A stretch of 64,000 nucleotides of DNA from Pelomonas nitida (GTDB lineage Bacteria > Pseudomonadota > Gammaproteobacteria > Burkholderiales > Burkholderiaceae_C), in NCBI RefSeq assembly GCF_043555975.1, contig NZ_JBIGIA010000002.1, positions 186,001 through 250,000 of the forward strand, read 5' to 3'. Positions 25,663 through 34,601 of the stretch are shown here, one piece after another. Both the position numbers and the translations under genes were made by a program. Numbering within the stretch: the first letter of the stretch is position 1; each line of letters begins with the position of its first letter. Under the pieces are notes generated by a model. That model was given only the letters and a program-made list of their open reading frames with translations, was not told the origin of the DNA and searched no databases.

Positions 25663-26561
25663 GCCAGCCCGGATTTCTTGGCCAGCTCGGCCAGCGGCTT
25701 GGGCATGTTGGTCAGGCCCTCGGCTTTGAGCAGTTTGCGGAAGTCGGCGTTGCCCAGCAGCTCCTTGAAGATTTGCTGCACGATCAGCAAGGTGGACTGC
25801 GTGTGTTCTGCCCGGCGCTGGATGCGCTTGTGCTCGTCCGTGTTGCGCTGGTAAAGCTTCGTCAGCTCTTCCGGGCTCATGCGCTTCGACGGCGAGCCAC
25901 CTCTGCCGTAGATCTCCGGGCTGTGGCGCTTTCCGCTGCGCGCCCGATGCTCCAGGATGCGTCGCATGACGGCGACCTTGCGACCCTTCAGGTCACCGCG
26001 GTTGTAGGCCTCCAGCAGCAGCTCTTGCGCTTCGGCATCGTTGGCGCGTGCTATCTGCACGGCGATGTGGAGCGGGACGTGGCCGGCCTCGGCGGCAGTC
26101 AACAGGCGACGCTCACCACGCTCAAGCAGCGCGCCGACGTTGTTGACCCATGAGGCGGTGCAGCCGATCTTCTTGCCGATCTCGGCGTCGGAGTAGCCCT
26201 TGGCGCGCAGTGCGCCGACTTGCTCCAGCATCTCGCTGGCCCGTGGGGTGCGGCGCGCGATGTTCTCGACCAGGCTCATGACGTGGCCGGTCTCTTCGTC
26301 GGTGTCGACGACCAGAGCGGCGATGAGCTCCTGCCCGAGCGACTTGCAGGACTCCAGCCGGCCCTGTCCGCAGATGAGTGCGTACTTCGGGGCGTCGCCG
26401 TCGGTGTCAGGCAAGCGCCGGACCGTGATGGGGCGCTTCAACCCGATCTGGCCGATGTTGTCGGTGATCTCTTGATGCAGCTTGGTGTTGCGAACCCGCG
26501 GGTTCGCAACAATCACAGCCTCGATGGGGATCATCTCTACCCGGGCAGACTTGTCCATCAT
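25659..26561 (-). CDS. ParB-like protein 1
   Basis: Protein of 300 aa. The N-terminal ParB domain is seen in IGQIGLKRPITVRRL and YALICGQGRLESCKSLG (about residues 37-76) and ENIARR, followed by an HTH around YSDAEIGKKIGCTASWVNN (about 123-141). The ATG at 26561 overlaps the recombinase stop (TGA at 26558-26560), so translation is coupled. A second ParB/RepB-like gene follows with another ATGA overlap. No ParA ATPase is nearby, and the physical linkage to a large serine recombinase suggests an accessory role in recombination. Confidence 0.8.
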   Translation of the reverse strand: MMDKSARVEMIPIEAVIVANPRVRNTKLHQEITDNIGQIGLKRPITVRRLPDTDGDAPKYALICGQGRLESCKSLGQELIAALVVDTDEETGHVMSLVENIARRTPRASEMLEQVGALRAKGYSDAEIGKKIGCTASWVNNVGALLERGERRLLTAAEAGHVPLHIAVQIARANDAEAQELLLEAYNRGDLKGRKVAVMRRILEHRARSGKRHSPEIYGRGGSPSKRMSPEELTKLYQRNTDEHKRIQRRAEHTQSTLLIVQQIFKELLGNADFRKLLKAEGLTNMPKPLAELAKKSGLA

Positions 26562-28141
26562 GCAGCCTCCGCGAAGGGAGCCCTGGCGCACAGGGCGTAG
26601 AAGTCATCGAGTGCGTCGACCCGGTAAAAGTCAAGCGAGAAGCCGTTGCTTTCCGCTACCGGAAGCTGCGAAGCCGTGAAGTCGACGGCCGGCAAGACGT
26701 AGAAGTCGAATGGGTGGCGGTTCGCGTGGTCCATGCGCGTGACGATGGTCACGTCTGGCTCCAGGCTCGTGTCGAGCCGGATTAGCCAGCGGTACTTGCC
26801 TGCTGGCGTTGGCTTGCACCGGGCGACGACGATGGACGCGGTGAACTCGTTATTGATTGTGAGGATGTCCGTGTCGGCGTTGGTCTGAACGCTTCCACCG
26901 GCAGCGACGATGCCTGCCGACACTTGCTCGACAACGGTGGGGTGGTAGCGGCGCAGAGCCCGGTTGATCTCCAGGTAGGCATAGTCCCGCCGCGGGCTGT
27001 AGCCGACCAGGCTGTAGGCGCGGCACAAGCTGCCGAAGCGTGTGCGGTAGCTGGAGCTGGATGGCAGGCCATCTTCTTCGTCGATCAGTACGCCCGACAA
27101 GCCCCCGTGCCTCTCCAGCACTTGCCTGAGCAGGGCGAGCATCTGCTCGTCATCGAGGTGACGCGACCGCTGGGAAATGATGGCCTGCGCTTGCCAGAAC
27201 CGCTCATGGGGAACGATGGCGGTGAAGGCGCCATCTTTACGGATCCACTCGGCCGGCGGGTTCTGCCGGTGTTCAATCTTGAGCTTGAATGAGGTTCGGG
27301 CGTAGACGTTGTTGCCGATGTACTTTTCGTTGGTGAGGATCTGATGAACGGTGCCCCGTGTCCAGGGGCGCCCAAGGTCTGTCCTCAGCCCCTGACGGTT
27401 GAGTTCGGAAGCGATCACCCGCTCGGGCTTACCGTCGTCCAAGAAGAGCCGGTAAATCTGGTGCACCGTGGCGACTTCGGCTTCCGGTCCAGGGACAAGG
27501 AAGACGCGGTCGGTCTGGATACTCTTCTTCTCGCCGCGCGACAGCAGGCCCTTGACGTTGTGGTTCTCGTCGACTAACTGGCGACGCAGCCCGAGGCCAG
27601 GGGCGCCGCCTTGCCGGTAGCCTCGCTGCACGAGGTTGCGATGCCCGGCAAACACCTTGACGGATAGCTCCCGACTGTACTCGGCAGCCATGCTCCGTTT
27701 CAGACCGACCATCACAGTCGACGACAGCGATCCATCGTTCTTGAACTGCTCGGCGCAGTAGATGATCTTGATCCCGCGCTTCTTGCAGGTCTGCTCATAG
27801 ACGGCAGCTTCATCAGGGTCGGGGAATCGTCCCCAGCGGCTGATGTCGTAGACCAGCACTGCGGCGAACCCAGGATTCGGTGTTCGGACGTCGTCGAGCA
27901 GTTGCTGCAATGCAGGGCGGCCACGAAGGTTGAGGCCGCTTTTTCCGGCGTCCATGTAGGTCCGGACGACCCGCATCTTGTGCAACTCGGCGTAGGCTGC
28001 GATCACCTGAGCCTGGTTGTCGGTCGAGTACTTCTGATGCTCCGTCGACATGCGGACGTACTGGGCCACGGGGAGCAAATCGCTCTGGACTGGCCCCTCA
28101 GCGGCACCGTCATCCGAACCTACGCTTGAGTATTCCGTCAT
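26558..28141 (-). CDS. Large serine recombinase
   Basis: Site-specific recombinase of about 527 aa from the ATG at 28141, which has GGGAGG seven bases upstream. The resolvase domain shows QYVRMSTEHQKYSTDNQ, with the catalytic Ser after the Arg, and GKSGLNLRGRPALQQLLDDV. The recombinase domain follows (INxxG-like ASELNRQGLRT, then WTRGTVHQILTNEKYIGN). The last 150 residues are not obviously the usual coiled-coil/zinc ribbon. First gene of a coupled triad with two ParB-like proteins. It is a second integration system in an island already holding a tyrosine integrase, implying a composite element. Confidence 0.9.
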   Translation of the reverse strand: MTEYSSVGSDDGAAEGPVQSDLLPVAQYVRMSTEHQKYSTDNQAQVIAAYAELHKMRVVRTYMDAGKSGLNLRGRPALQQLLDDVRTPNPGFAAVLVYDISRWGRFPDPDEAAVYEQTCKKRGIKIIYCAEQFKNDGSLSSTVMVGLKRSMAAEYSRELSVKVFAGHRNLVQRGYRQGGAPGLGLRRQLVDENHNVKGLLSRGEKKSIQTDRVFLVPGPEAEVATVHQIYRLFLDDGKPERVIASELNRQGLRTDLGRPWTRGTVHQILTNEKYIGNNVYARTSFKLKIEHRQNPPAEWIRKDGAFTAIVPHERFWQAQAIISQRSRHLDDEQMLALLRQVLERHGGLSGVLIDEEDGLPSSSSYRTRFGSLCRAYSLVGYSPRRDYAYLEINRALRRYHPTVVEQVSAGIVAAGGSVQTNADTDILTINNEFTASIVVARCKPTPAGKYRWLIRLDTSLEPDVTIVTRMDHANRHPFDFYVLPAVDFTASQLPVAESNGFSLDFYRVDALDDFYALCARAPFAEAA

Positions 28142-28411
28142 CGCGTCCCCTCCCAGGCAGACGGTCATCAACAAGCCATCGTTGCCGCGCACCGTGACGT
28201 TTTGATGACAGTTGGACCGTGCGAGCAAGTTCTGCACGCTCGACCCGCCCGAAGCTGAGAAGTGCCCTCCCCGCGGCCGGTGGTTCCGCAACGCCTCCCC
28301 CCTCTTGCGGGCAACTCATCCTCGAATCAAAAAACTCTCAGACCCATATCACCGTTGTGACCCGTGGGCTGCCGGTTCAACTCTTCCGTCAAGCCCCGCG
28401 CGGTTCTCCAC

Positions 28412-28453
28412 ATGGCCAGCCCTCTCCTTAAAGAGGGGCTGGCCATTTTGTTT
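28412..28453 (+). terminator. Strong hairpin terminator-like element
   Basis: The arm ATGGCCAGCCCTCT (28412-28425) pairs with 28432-28446 with one bulged base, followed by TTTTGTTT. It lies 23 bp before a small ORF, in the divergent region right of the serine recombinase, so it may end an incoming transcript or act as an attenuator for the 28476 gene cluster. Confidence 0.7.
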
Positions 28454-28475
28454 GCATCTTCCCCAAGGAGTCTCC

Positions 28476-28610
28476 ATGCGTCCCTGTCCCTCTCCCCTTG
28501 AGAACCTCGCCGCCTTCGCCATCACGTTCTTCTCCGGCGCCCTGTCCGTTCTGGGCCTGGCCGCTTACTTGGAGCGTCAGCGCAAGGGGCATGAGCTTGG
28601 ACCCCGTTGA
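28476..28610 (+). CDS. Small membrane protein (44 aa)
   Basis: ORF of 44 codons with AAGGAG six bases before the ATG. It encodes one hydrophobic helix (about residues 11-32, AAFAITFFSGALSVLGLAAYL) followed by a basic tail. It overlaps the next gene by 20 bp. Probably a single-pass membrane protein of the mobile element; no family recognised. Confidence 0.5.
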   Translation: MRPCPSPLENLAAFAITFFSGALSVLGLAAYLERQRKGHELGPR

Positions 28611-29049
28611 CCCGTTCGACGGTCCAGACGAGGAGCCGGCGACCCAGCACTTCCGCTGTCACACCGGCGGGGGACATCAGCACGACTCGCCTGCCCCATC
28701 CGCCTCCTGCCCCCGATGTGGTTCGTTGCATGCCGAGCCGCATCACGCGGCACGCCGTCTCGCGGCGGCGCTGGGCGCCCTGGCCGGCATGACCACGGGC
28801 GCAGTGCGTGTCCTGCAAGTCGCTGGTGCGCTCTCTGCCGGAGCTCGCATCGCCACCATCGGCGCCTGCGCATCGGGACCGATTGCGGGCCTGGTCGCCA
28901 GCGCCCTGTCCGCCGCGCTGCTGGAAGGTGCTGCGGGCTGCACGCTGGGTGCCCGCTTCGGCGAAGCCATCGACCGGGCGATTCTCCTGCGCTGCCGCTG
29001 CCTGTCCTGCGGTCACACCTTCAACGCGTCAGATCCACCGCAACACTGA
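28591..29049 (+). CDS. Hypothetical protein with paired-cysteine zinc-binding pattern
   Basis: Protein of 152 aa. CPRCGS near residue 39 and CRCLSCGHTF near the C-terminus supply CxxC pairs of a zinc-ribbon type. Between them is an alanine/glycine-rich hydrophobic stretch (about residues 60-125) that may form membrane helices. It overlaps the preceding small membrane ORF and precedes DUF932, in a cluster typical of integrative elements. Function unknown. Confidence 0.5.
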   Translation: MSLDPVDPFDGPDEEPATQHFRCHTGGGHQHDSPAPSASCPRCGSLHAEPHHAARRLAAALGALAGMTTGAVRVLQVAGALSAGARIATIGACASGPIAGLVASALSAALLEGAAGCTLGARFGEAIDRAILLRCRCLSCGHTFNASDPPQH

Positions 29050-29140
29050 CGCCTTCCCCCTCAGCTTCCATTCACACCGGGCGCCCGGCGCTGCTGATCC
29101 ACCAGCGGCTCCCGGCGCCCCCGTCATTTCTGGAACCCCC

Positions 29141-30124
29141 ATGTCACATCAACTGCAAACCATGGCCTACACGGGCACCACCCCGTGGCATCAACTGGGC
29201 AACGAACTGGCACCGAAGCAATCCATCGAGAGCTGGACCCGCGAGGCCGGCATGGACTGGGCGATCTGCGAGAGCCCGGTGCGCTACCTCGCCGAGACCA
29301 GCGGCGCACTGGGCGCCATCATGAGCTTCGAGGACCAGAAGGTGCTCTACCGCAGCGACACCAAGGAGGCCCTGTCCGTCGTCGGCAGCCGCTACCAGGT
29401 CGTGCAGCCGCGCGAGGTGCTGGAGTTCTACCGCGATCTCACCGAGGTGTCAGGTTTTGAGCTGGAGACCGCCGGCGTGCTCAAGGCCGGCCGCAAGTTC
29501 TGGGCGCTGGCGCGCACGGGCAAGCAGGTCGCGCTCAAGGGCACGGACGTAGTCAACGGCTACCTGCTGCTGGCCACGTCCTGCGACGGCTCGCTCGCCA
29601 CCACGGCCACGCCGACCACGATCCGGGTGGTGTGCAGCAACACGCTGAACCTGGCGCTCAATGGCGCCAGTTGCGCCGTCAAGGTGCCGCACCGGTCGAG
29701 CTTTGATGCGCAGGCCGTCAAGCGGCAGTTGGGCATCGCCGTGTCGCAATGGGACGGCTTCATGTACCGCATGAAGACGCTGGCCGAGCGCAAGGTCAAG
29801 AACCACGAGGCGATGAACTACTTCCTCAAGGTGATCTGCGAGACGAACCCGCCGACGGCGGCCAAGGGTGTTGAGCGCGCTGCGGGTCTCAGCAATGAGC
29901 GCGCTCTGGCCAAGGTCCAGGAGATCTTCAACGGCCGAGGCCGTGGAGCGGAACTCGCCGCCGCCAAGGGCACGGCCTGGGGGCTGCTCAACGCCATCAC
30001 CGAGTTCGTGGACCACGAGCGCCGCGCGCGCAGCCAGGAGTACCGGCTGGACAGTGCCTGGTTCGGGCAAGGCGCGGCGTTGAAGCAGCGGGCGCTCGAC
30101 CTGGCCCTGTCGCTGGCGGACTGA
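29141..30124 (+). CDS. DUF932-family protein
   Basis: Protein of 327 aa with the DUF932 pattern: TPWHQLGNEL near residue 13, LYRSDTKEALSVVGSRYQVVQPREV at about 66-90, and RVVCSNTLNLAL near 163. DUF932 genes are common in phages, plasmids and integrative elements next to recombination genes, as here (YqaJ follows). The role is not established; a part in DNA recombination or replication is inferred from context. The ATG at 29141 has only a weak ribosome-binding site. Confidence 0.8.
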   Translation: MSHQLQTMAYTGTTPWHQLGNELAPKQSIESWTREAGMDWAICESPVRYLAETSGALGAIMSFEDQKVLYRSDTKEALSVVGSRYQVVQPREVLEFYRDLTEVSGFELETAGVLKAGRKFWALARTGKQVALKGTDVVNGYLLLATSCDGSLATTATPTTIRVVCSNTLNLALNGASCAVKVPHRSSFDAQAVKRQLGIAVSQWDGFMYRMKTLAERKVKNHEAMNYFLKVICETNPPTAAKGVERAAGLSNERALAKVQEIFNGRGRGAELAAAKGTAWGLLNAITEFVDHERRARSQEYRLDSAWFGQGAALKQRALDLALSLAD

Positions 30125-30131
30125 TGCGGCC

Positions 30132-30794
30132 ATGGTCGCGTTTCAGAAGCCTCCGCGCGCTGCTGCGCGGCCTGCGCCGCCACGGCTGATTCACGAGCAT
30201 GTCGCCGGCCTGCAGTTTGACCGGGAGGCCTGCCACGCCGTCCGCACCCGGCAAGGGTTGCGGTGGGCGCCGCTGGCCTGGCCGACGGATGACGCAAGCT
30301 CGCCGGCCCAGTTCAACCTCTGCGCCCTGCAACACACGCTGGGTCTGCTGAGCGCCCGCCCCGTGAGCGCAGACGACGTGGCGGCCGTCCGCAAGACGCG
30401 CAATGCGTGGCGCGTTGCCGGCCTGCCGGCGCGCGGCCAGGTCCACCACGGTCTGACCTTGAAGGCGCTGGGGGCGCAGGTCCGTCAGGCCGTCGTGCAG
30501 GGCGGCGTCTGCCTGCTGGAGGTCCAACTGCGGCATCGGGACGGCAGCGATGCCGGCGCCGTGCCGCGCCTCATGACGGTCACCGGCGTGGAGGTCGATG
30601 CGCAGCCATCGAGACGGGTTCGCGCCCTGATGTTGCTGGACCCGTCCGATGACTTGCCCTGGGGCGCCGGGCACAACACCCGCCTGCCGATCACTGGAGC
30701 CCCGGAACACGCGGTGCTGCGATACACGAATGGCCGGCTGCTTCGCTTCCGCGTCCGTCGCTTGATCGAGTGGCGGGCTGCGCCCTCGCCGTGA
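30132..30794 (+). CDS. Hypothetical protein in recombination cluster
   Basis: Protein of 220 aa between DUF932 and YqaJ genes, same strand, 7 bp after the former. It is rich in Arg and Ala, with a possible beta-rich C-terminal half. No recognised motif. The strong G/C third-position bias and placement argue that it is a real gene. Confidence 0.55.
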   Translation: MVAFQKPPRAAARPAPPRLIHEHVAGLQFDREACHAVRTRQGLRWAPLAWPTDDASSPAQFNLCALQHTLGLLSARPVSADDVAAVRKTRNAWRVAGLPARGQVHHGLTLKALGAQVRQAVVQGGVCLLEVQLRHRDGSDAGAVPRLMTVTGVEVDAQPSRRVRALMLLDPSDDLPWGAGHNTRLPITGAPEHAVLRYTNGRLLRFRVRRLIEWRAAPSP

Positions 30795-30907
30795 ACGGGA
30801 GGCCCCGTTTGACAGCCTTCCTTCCCCTTCCCCCCCTTCGACACAGGCCTCGGTCCGACAGCTCGGATCGGGGCTTTGTGCCGTCTGGGCTTCATTTCGG
30901 AGAATCC

Positions 30908-31930
30908 ATGGCAACCGCCCTTCCCTCCCCCGCGCCAGACAGCGCGCCATCGCGCCGCAAGCCGGCGCTCAAGCTGGTCAAGACGCAGACGCTGGACCGC
31001 GACCAGTGGCTGGCCGTTCGCAAGCGCGGCATCGGCAGTTCGGACGCCGCTGCGGCCGTCGGGCTCAACCCCTACAAGTCCCAGTTGGAACTGTGGATGG
31101 AGAAGACCGGCCGCGATGCCGGCCTGCCCCAGATCGACCCTGAGGACGACAGCACACCCGTCTACTGGGGCACGCTGCTGGAACACATCGTGGCGGCGCA
31201 GTACACCCGCCGCACCGGCCACCGCGTGCGGCGCGTCAATGCCGTGCTGCAGCATCCCGACGAGCCGTGGATGCTCGCAAACCTGGACCGCGAAGTCGTC
31301 GGCGTGCCGGACGTGCAGATCCTGGAATGCAAGACGGCCGGGATCAACGGCGCCAGGCTGTGGCGCGACGGTGTGCCCGAATACGTGCAGCTGCAAGTCA
31401 TGCACCAGTTGGCTGTGACGGGCAAGCAGGCCGCTGATGTCTGCGTGCTGATCGGCGGCCAGAAACTGCGCATCCATCGCATCGAGCGCGACGAACGCCT
31501 GATCGCCCAGTTGATCGAGCTGGAGCGGCGCTTCTGGCGCTGCGTGGAGCTGGATGTCGCACCGCTGGCGGATGGCTCGGATTCTGGCCACCAGGCCCTG
31601 CAGGCGCTGTATCCCCGGGACGACGGAAGCGTGCTGGACCTCAGCGGCGACCTCGTGATGTCGGCGCTGTTCTCGGACCTGCTGGCGGTGCGCCAGGTGC
31701 TGAAGGCGCAGACCGAGCAGGAGGCCCGCATCAAGCAGGCCATCCAGCAACGCATGGGCTCCGCGACCCGTGCGGTGTTCGAGACCGGTGAGGTGAGCTG
31801 GAAGCGCAGCCAGGACAGCGCGGTGCTGGACGGCGAGCGGCTGTGCCGCGATGAGCCCGAGCTGGCGCGCTGCTTCATGAAGGCCAAGCCGGGCTCACGG
31901 CGGTTCACGGTGCACGACGACAACGACTGA
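30908..31930 (+). CDS. YqaJ-family recombination exonuclease
   Basis: Protein of 340 aa with an ATG at 30908 behind CGGAGA. The YqaJ/lambda-exonuclease core is visible: RKRGIGSSDAAAAVGLNPY at about 39-57, WGTLLEHIVAAQY (catalytic Glu) near 92, GVPDVQILECKTAG near 133-146 (D..ExK nuclease signature) and PEYVQLQVMHQL near 156. It processes double-strand ends for single-strand annealing recombination. The following gene is probably its partner. Confidence 0.88.
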   Translation: MATALPSPAPDSAPSRRKPALKLVKTQTLDRDQWLAVRKRGIGSSDAAAAVGLNPYKSQLELWMEKTGRDAGLPQIDPEDDSTPVYWGTLLEHIVAAQYTRRTGHRVRRVNAVLQHPDEPWMLANLDREVVGVPDVQILECKTAGINGARLWRDGVPEYVQLQVMHQLAVTGKQAADVCVLIGGQKLRIHRIERDERLIAQLIELERRFWRCVELDVAPLADGSDSGHQALQALYPRDDGSVLDLSGDLVMSALFSDLLAVRQVLKAQTEQEARIKQAIQQRMGSATRAVFETGEVSWKRSQDSAVLDGERLCRDEPELARCFMKAKPGSRRFTVHDDND

Positions 31931-31972
31931 CCCGGGCCACAGCTTTTCCAACATCAACCCCAAGGAATCCCC

Positions 31973-32896
31973 ATGCTCAAAGGCCTCGCCCTGACCCCGC
32001 CCATCGTCGGGCGGATTTCCATCGGCAAGATCGTCGAACGCGGCGACAAGCGTCTGCCCGAGAAAGATGACGAGTTCACCATCACGACACAGGTTCAGAC
32101 CAAGGACGGCTGGCTGCTGCATCCGCTCAATGAGAGCCTGCGCAAAGGCGCTGCCGGCGCAGACAGATCAGCCAAGCTGCGCAGCATCCCCGTGCAGCTG
32201 CTGTTTGACGATCCCGAGCTGAGCCTGCGCGCCAACTACACGCTGTTCGACCGCCGGTCCGGACGCCCGCTGTGCGTCGGCAACGGGGAGACCTGCAAGC
32301 GGTCCACCGCTTCGGGCATGCAGACGCTGCCCTGCCCCACACCGGACAACTGCGAGATGTCGCAGCGGCAGTGCCGACCGCTGGGGCGGCTTAACGTGCG
32401 CGTCGTCGGCGATGAGGATCATGTTGACGAGCTGGGAAGCTTCGTGTTCCGCACGGCCGGCTTCAACAGCATCCGCACGTTGGCGACTCGGCTGCGCTAC
32501 TTCGCAGCGGCATCGGGCGGGTGCCTGTCGACGCTGCCACTTGAACTGCGCCTGCGCGGCAAGTCCACGACCCAGTCGCACCGTGCGCCGATCTACTACG
32601 TCGACCTGACGCTGCGATCCGGCACGAGTCTGGCCGAGGGCGCCCGACAAGCCAAGGCAGCGTGGGAGGCCAGGCGCAGCAGCGGCGTCGATCAGGAAGC
32701 CCTGGATCGGGCGGCGCGCGAAGGCGTGGCGCTCGGCGCCTTCGAGGAGTCGGCAGAAGAAGCCGTCGCCATCGTGGAGGAGTTCTTCCCCGAGGACGAG
32801 GGCGGCGGTGACGGGAACGAGGGGGCGACTGCTTCCGGGGCCAAGTCGGGTCTCGCCGCCAAGCTGGCCGGCAAGCTCGGCACGCCTACGCCGTAA
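31973..32896 (+). CDS. Gp3-like protein (recombination directionality factor-like family)
   Basis: Protein of 307 aa starting MLKGLALTPPIVGRISIGKIVERGDKRLPEKDDEF. A cysteine cluster (about residues 100-136: CVGNGETCKR, LPCPTPDNC, QRQC) could bind metal. Such proteins are often annotated as 'hydrolase or metal-binding protein' beside YqaJ and DUF932 in integrative elements, and I associate the fold with the Gp3-like group related to the phiC31 directionality factor. Its function could be single-strand annealing or control of serine recombinase direction; both are inferences. Its end overlaps the convergent XRE gene by 11 bp. Confidence 0.5.
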   Translation: MLKGLALTPPIVGRISIGKIVERGDKRLPEKDDEFTITTQVQTKDGWLLHPLNESLRKGAAGADRSAKLRSIPVQLLFDDPELSLRANYTLFDRRSGRPLCVGNGETCKRSTASGMQTLPCPTPDNCEMSQRQCRPLGRLNVRVVGDEDHVDELGSFVFRTAGFNSIRTLATRLRYFAAASGGCLSTLPLELRLRGKSTTQSHRAPIYYVDLTLRSGTSLAEGARQAKAAWEARRSSGVDQEALDRAAREGVALGAFEESAEEAVAIVEEFFPEDEGGGDGNEGATASGAKSGLAAKLAGKLGTPTP

Positions 32897-33203
32897 CCGC
32901 CAGTCCGTCTGGATCAAACAGCGCCCGCACATCGACACCCAGCGCGTCGGCGATGCGCTGGATGTTGCGAATGCCCAGGTTGCGCCGCTTGCGCTCGATG
33001 CCGGAGATGTAGGTCCGGTCCAGGTCGCACAGGTCGGCCAGCGCTTCCTGCGACAGCTGCTTGTCCTGGCGCAGCCGCTTCATGTTGTCGGCGAACAGCC
33101 GCAGCAGCCGGTCCTCATCGGCCGGCGCCGGCACCGCACCACGCCCGCGCGGGCTGAGCGGCTTCTTGCCCACTGAAGTGGCGGATTTCGTGGCGGTTTT
33201 CAC
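32886..33203 (-). CDS. XRE regulator of the restriction-controller (C protein) type
   Basis: About 105 aa from a GTG at 33203 with AGGA upstream; the frame extends further but only with TTG. The HTH is at about residues 40-90, with LSQEALADLCDLDRTYISGIERKRRNLG, very close to C proteins of restriction-modification systems (the RTYIS..ERG.RN pattern). Two GACT-N3-AGTC operators, the C-box consensus, lie upstream: one 39 bp before its own start and one before the divergent gene. It is not next to the island's type III genes, so its targets may be the divergent membrane gene and itself. Confidence 0.75.
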   Translation of the reverse strand: MKTATKSATSVGKKPLSPRGRGAVPAPADEDRLLRLFADNMKRLRQDKQLSQEALADLCDLDRTYISGIERKRRNLGIRNIQRIADALGVDVRALFDPDGLAVTA

Positions 33204-33241
33204 AGCCGCGATCCTCAAGACCTGATGACAATGGGACTACG

Positions 33242-33252
33242 GACTATGAGTC
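33242..33252. promoter_or_regulatory. C-box-like operator 1
   Basis: GACTATGAGTC fits the C-protein operator pattern GACT-N3-AGTC and is placed in the promoter region of the XRE controller gene. Confidence 0.55.
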
Positions 33253-33348
33253 ACAACGTCATCGCGTTTGTCTTCGTCGCCTTTCGGCATCCAGCCTCTT
33301 GCTGAGCCGTGGCCCCGCAGGCGAACTTTTCTTCACCCATCAACGTGA

Positions 33349-33359
33349 CTCAAAGTCAA
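33349..33359. promoter_or_regulatory. C-box-like operator 2
   Basis: GACTCAAAGTC, a second GACT-N3-AGTC site, 17 bp before the start of the divergent GYF-domain gene. Together with operator 1 it suggests control of both divergent genes by the XRE protein. Confidence 0.55.
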
Positions 33360-33375
33360 CAACACGGGAGATCCA

Positions 33376-34545
33376 ATGACAACACCTGTCCCTCTTGACC
33401 CTGCGGCCTGGTACTACGAGCGGAGCCGCCAGCAGCACGGCCCGCACATCGAGGAGGAGATGCGGGCGCTAGTCGCCAACGGCACGCTGGCCCTGGGCTC
33501 GCGGGTCTGGCGCGAGGGCCTGGACGACTGGACGCCGGTCGAGGACACGGCGCTGGGCGCCCACCTCAAGGCCACGACGCCTCCGCCGCTGGTGGGCGCC
33601 CGCGGCAACCAGGGCACGGCGTCCCGTAGTGCTTCGTCCGATGCGCAGCCTCCTCTCTTGTCCGGCCGATCCGACGCGCCGCTGCCCGCCGGCGTCAAGG
33701 GCTGGTGTTGGGGTGGCATCCTGCTGAACTGGATCTGGGCGGCGCGCTTTCGGGTCTGGTGGGGGCTGCTGGCCTTGGTGCCCGTAATCGGCATTCCGGT
33801 GTCGATCTGGCTCGGCGTCAAGGGACGCGAGCTGGCCTGGCGCCGCGGCAGCTGGGCCAGCGTGCAGGCCTTCAACGACGTGCAACGCAGGTGGTCCATC
33901 GCGGGCGCGATGGTCACGCTCCTGGCCTGCCTACTCTTTGGCGGGAGCTTCGCCTATGAGCAGTGGCAGGCGCATCAGGCCGATGCCGCAGGCTCGGACC
34001 TGTCGCCAGAGCAGATGACGCGGGTCCTCTCCGAGCCCGTGGATCTCAGGAAGCTGGGCGTCCCGGCGCCTGAGCAGGCCGCGCCGGCCGTGCACGGCGA
34101 AGTCGACATCAGCGACACGATGCCACGCCGCATCGAGACCGTCCACGGCGTGCTGGAGCAGCGCGAACTGCCCGACCGGTCCTCGGCGATCTTCCTGGGG
34201 GAGCAGCGCCTCTTCGAAGGCCCGGACGCAACCTGGCATGAGCTGGTGCGCAAGTTCCAGCGTGCCGACGGCTCAGAAGCTGTGCTGCTGCGCAGCAGCG
34301 GTGGCCGCGGCAACAGCTGCGAGGCGCTGTACTTCTTCGTGGTCGTCCATCGCGATGGCATCCGCTTCTCGCCAGAGTTCGGCTCCTGCACGCCGGCGGT
34401 CCGCTACGAGCAGCGCGGCGACGTCATCACGTTGACCATGCCTCGCATGGGCGGGATGTCGGTCTACCAGTTCGGCAACGACAACCAGGTGCTGGAGGAC
34501 GGCAAGACGGTCGAGATGCGAGACGGCGTCAATCCAACTAAGTAA
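33376..34545 (+). CDS. GYF-domain membrane protein
   Basis: Protein of 389 aa. Residues about 12-60 form a GYF_2 domain (AWYYERSRQQHGPHIEEEMRALV, then SRVWREGLDDW). A hydrophobic region at about 112-145 and another helix at about 176-195 anchor it in the membrane. The remaining part (about 200-389) is probably periplasmic. It is preceded by GGGAGA and a C-box-like operator and followed by a second small membrane-anchored protein. No enzymatic motif seen; role in the element unknown. Confidence 0.6.
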   Translation: MTTPVPLDPAAWYYERSRQQHGPHIEEEMRALVANGTLALGSRVWREGLDDWTPVEDTALGAHLKATTPPPLVGARGNQGTASRSASSDAQPPLLSGRSDAPLPAGVKGWCWGGILLNWIWAARFRVWWGLLALVPVIGIPVSIWLGVKGRELAWRRGSWASVQAFNDVQRRWSIAGAMVTLLACLLFGGSFAYEQWQAHQADAAGSDLSPEQMTRVLSEPVDLRKLGVPAPEQAAPAVHGEVDISDTMPRRIETVHGVLEQRELPDRSSAIFLGEQRLFEGPDATWHELVRKFQRADGSEAVLLRSSGGRGNSCEALYFFVVVHRDGIRFSPEFGSCTPAVRYEQRGDVITLTMPRMGGMSVYQFGNDNQVLEDGKTVEMRDGVNPTK

Positions 34546-34601
34546 GGCCTGGCCGCCGCTAAGCCGGCGTCCCAGGCAATCACGATCAACGGAAGGAACC
34601 C

